DNA of 30,669 nucleotides from JAAYDH01 sp035353055 (GTDB lineage: Bacteria; Bacillota_I; Bacilli_A; RFN20; CAG-826): contig DAOPYW010000016.1 in the NCBI GenBank assembly GCA_035353055.1, positions 1 through 30,669 of the forward strand, read 5' to 3'. The translations under genes were made by a program, and so were the position numbers. The notes below the pieces were generated by a model, which worked only from the letters and a program-made list of their open reading frames with translations, ran no database searches and was not told the DNA's origin. Below are positions 30,667 to 30,669 of this stretch, piece by piece. Each line of letters begins with the position of its first letter. Within the stretch, counting starts at the first letter, position 1.

Positions 30667-30669
30667 CTT

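Noticed and set aside
1..30669. Mycoplasma genetic code (TGA = Trp)
   Set aside because: pth, mfd, dusB, lysS, walJ and rlmH end at TGA exactly where family C-termini are expected.
1..30669. CRISPR array or tRNA genes
   Set aside because: No regularly spaced repeats and no cloverleaf-like sequence seen in the intergenic gaps.

Overview
The window looks like low-to-moderate GC Firmicutes/Bacilli chromosome, probably a non-sporulating Bacilli lineage close to the Mollicutes (Acholeplasma-, Izemoplasma- or RF39-like). Three things suggest this. The housekeeping gene order matches the Bacillus origin-proximal region. Genes between those blocks that Bacillus has (spoIIE, spoVT, yabP/Q, divIC, hprT, purA, walRK) are missing. 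The accessory proteins are of the BIG_2/M6-protease and InlB-repeat secreted types. Many genes end in TGA and use TGG for Trp, so the standard bacterial code applies, not the Mycoplasma code. The exact taxon is my inference.

Left part (1-9.7 kb), envelope and accessory genes: the 3' part of an Lgt-family gene overlapping a CPBP membrane protease (+); a marR - ABC - ABC operon for a heterodimeric exporter (-), with a clear promoter/operator; a large secreted M6-like metalloprotease lipoprotein with two BIG_2 domains (+); and a DUF368/PopT lipid-carrier transporter overlapping a PAP2 phosphatase (-), together a plausible undecaprenyl-phosphate recycling unit.

Middle (9.7-20 kb), a compact co-directional housekeeping block: pth-mfd-rqcP-tilS, ftsH, dusB, lysS. 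This is the Bacillus pth-to-lysS order with most genes in between removed. It covers stalled-ribosome rescue, transcription-coupled repair, tRNA modification, membrane proteolysis and Lys-tRNA charging.

Right part (20-30.6 kb): rpsF-ssb-rpsR, a heavily structured non-coding stretch, a novel four-TM protein, a secreted InlB-repeat/OB-like protein, then gdpP-rplI-dnaB-walJ-rlmH and a small unknown gene. This corresponds to the Bacillus rpsF-to-rlmH block, which lies on the other side of oriC from pth-lysS; here the two blocks are adjacent and on the same strand. The window ends in an inverted repeat that is a terminator or the edge of an insertion sequence.

The most interesting signals are non-coding. 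Between rpsR and the four-TM gene lies a candidate structured RNA (about 21201-21415) with two alternative long-range pairings, a possible antiterminator and its own terminator. The rpsF leader carries a hairpin that resembles the 16S rRNA S6:S18-binding segment. Several SD-less genes have a promoter set right against the start codon, suggesting leaderless transcripts. I see no tRNA, rRNA, CRISPR array or complete mobile element.
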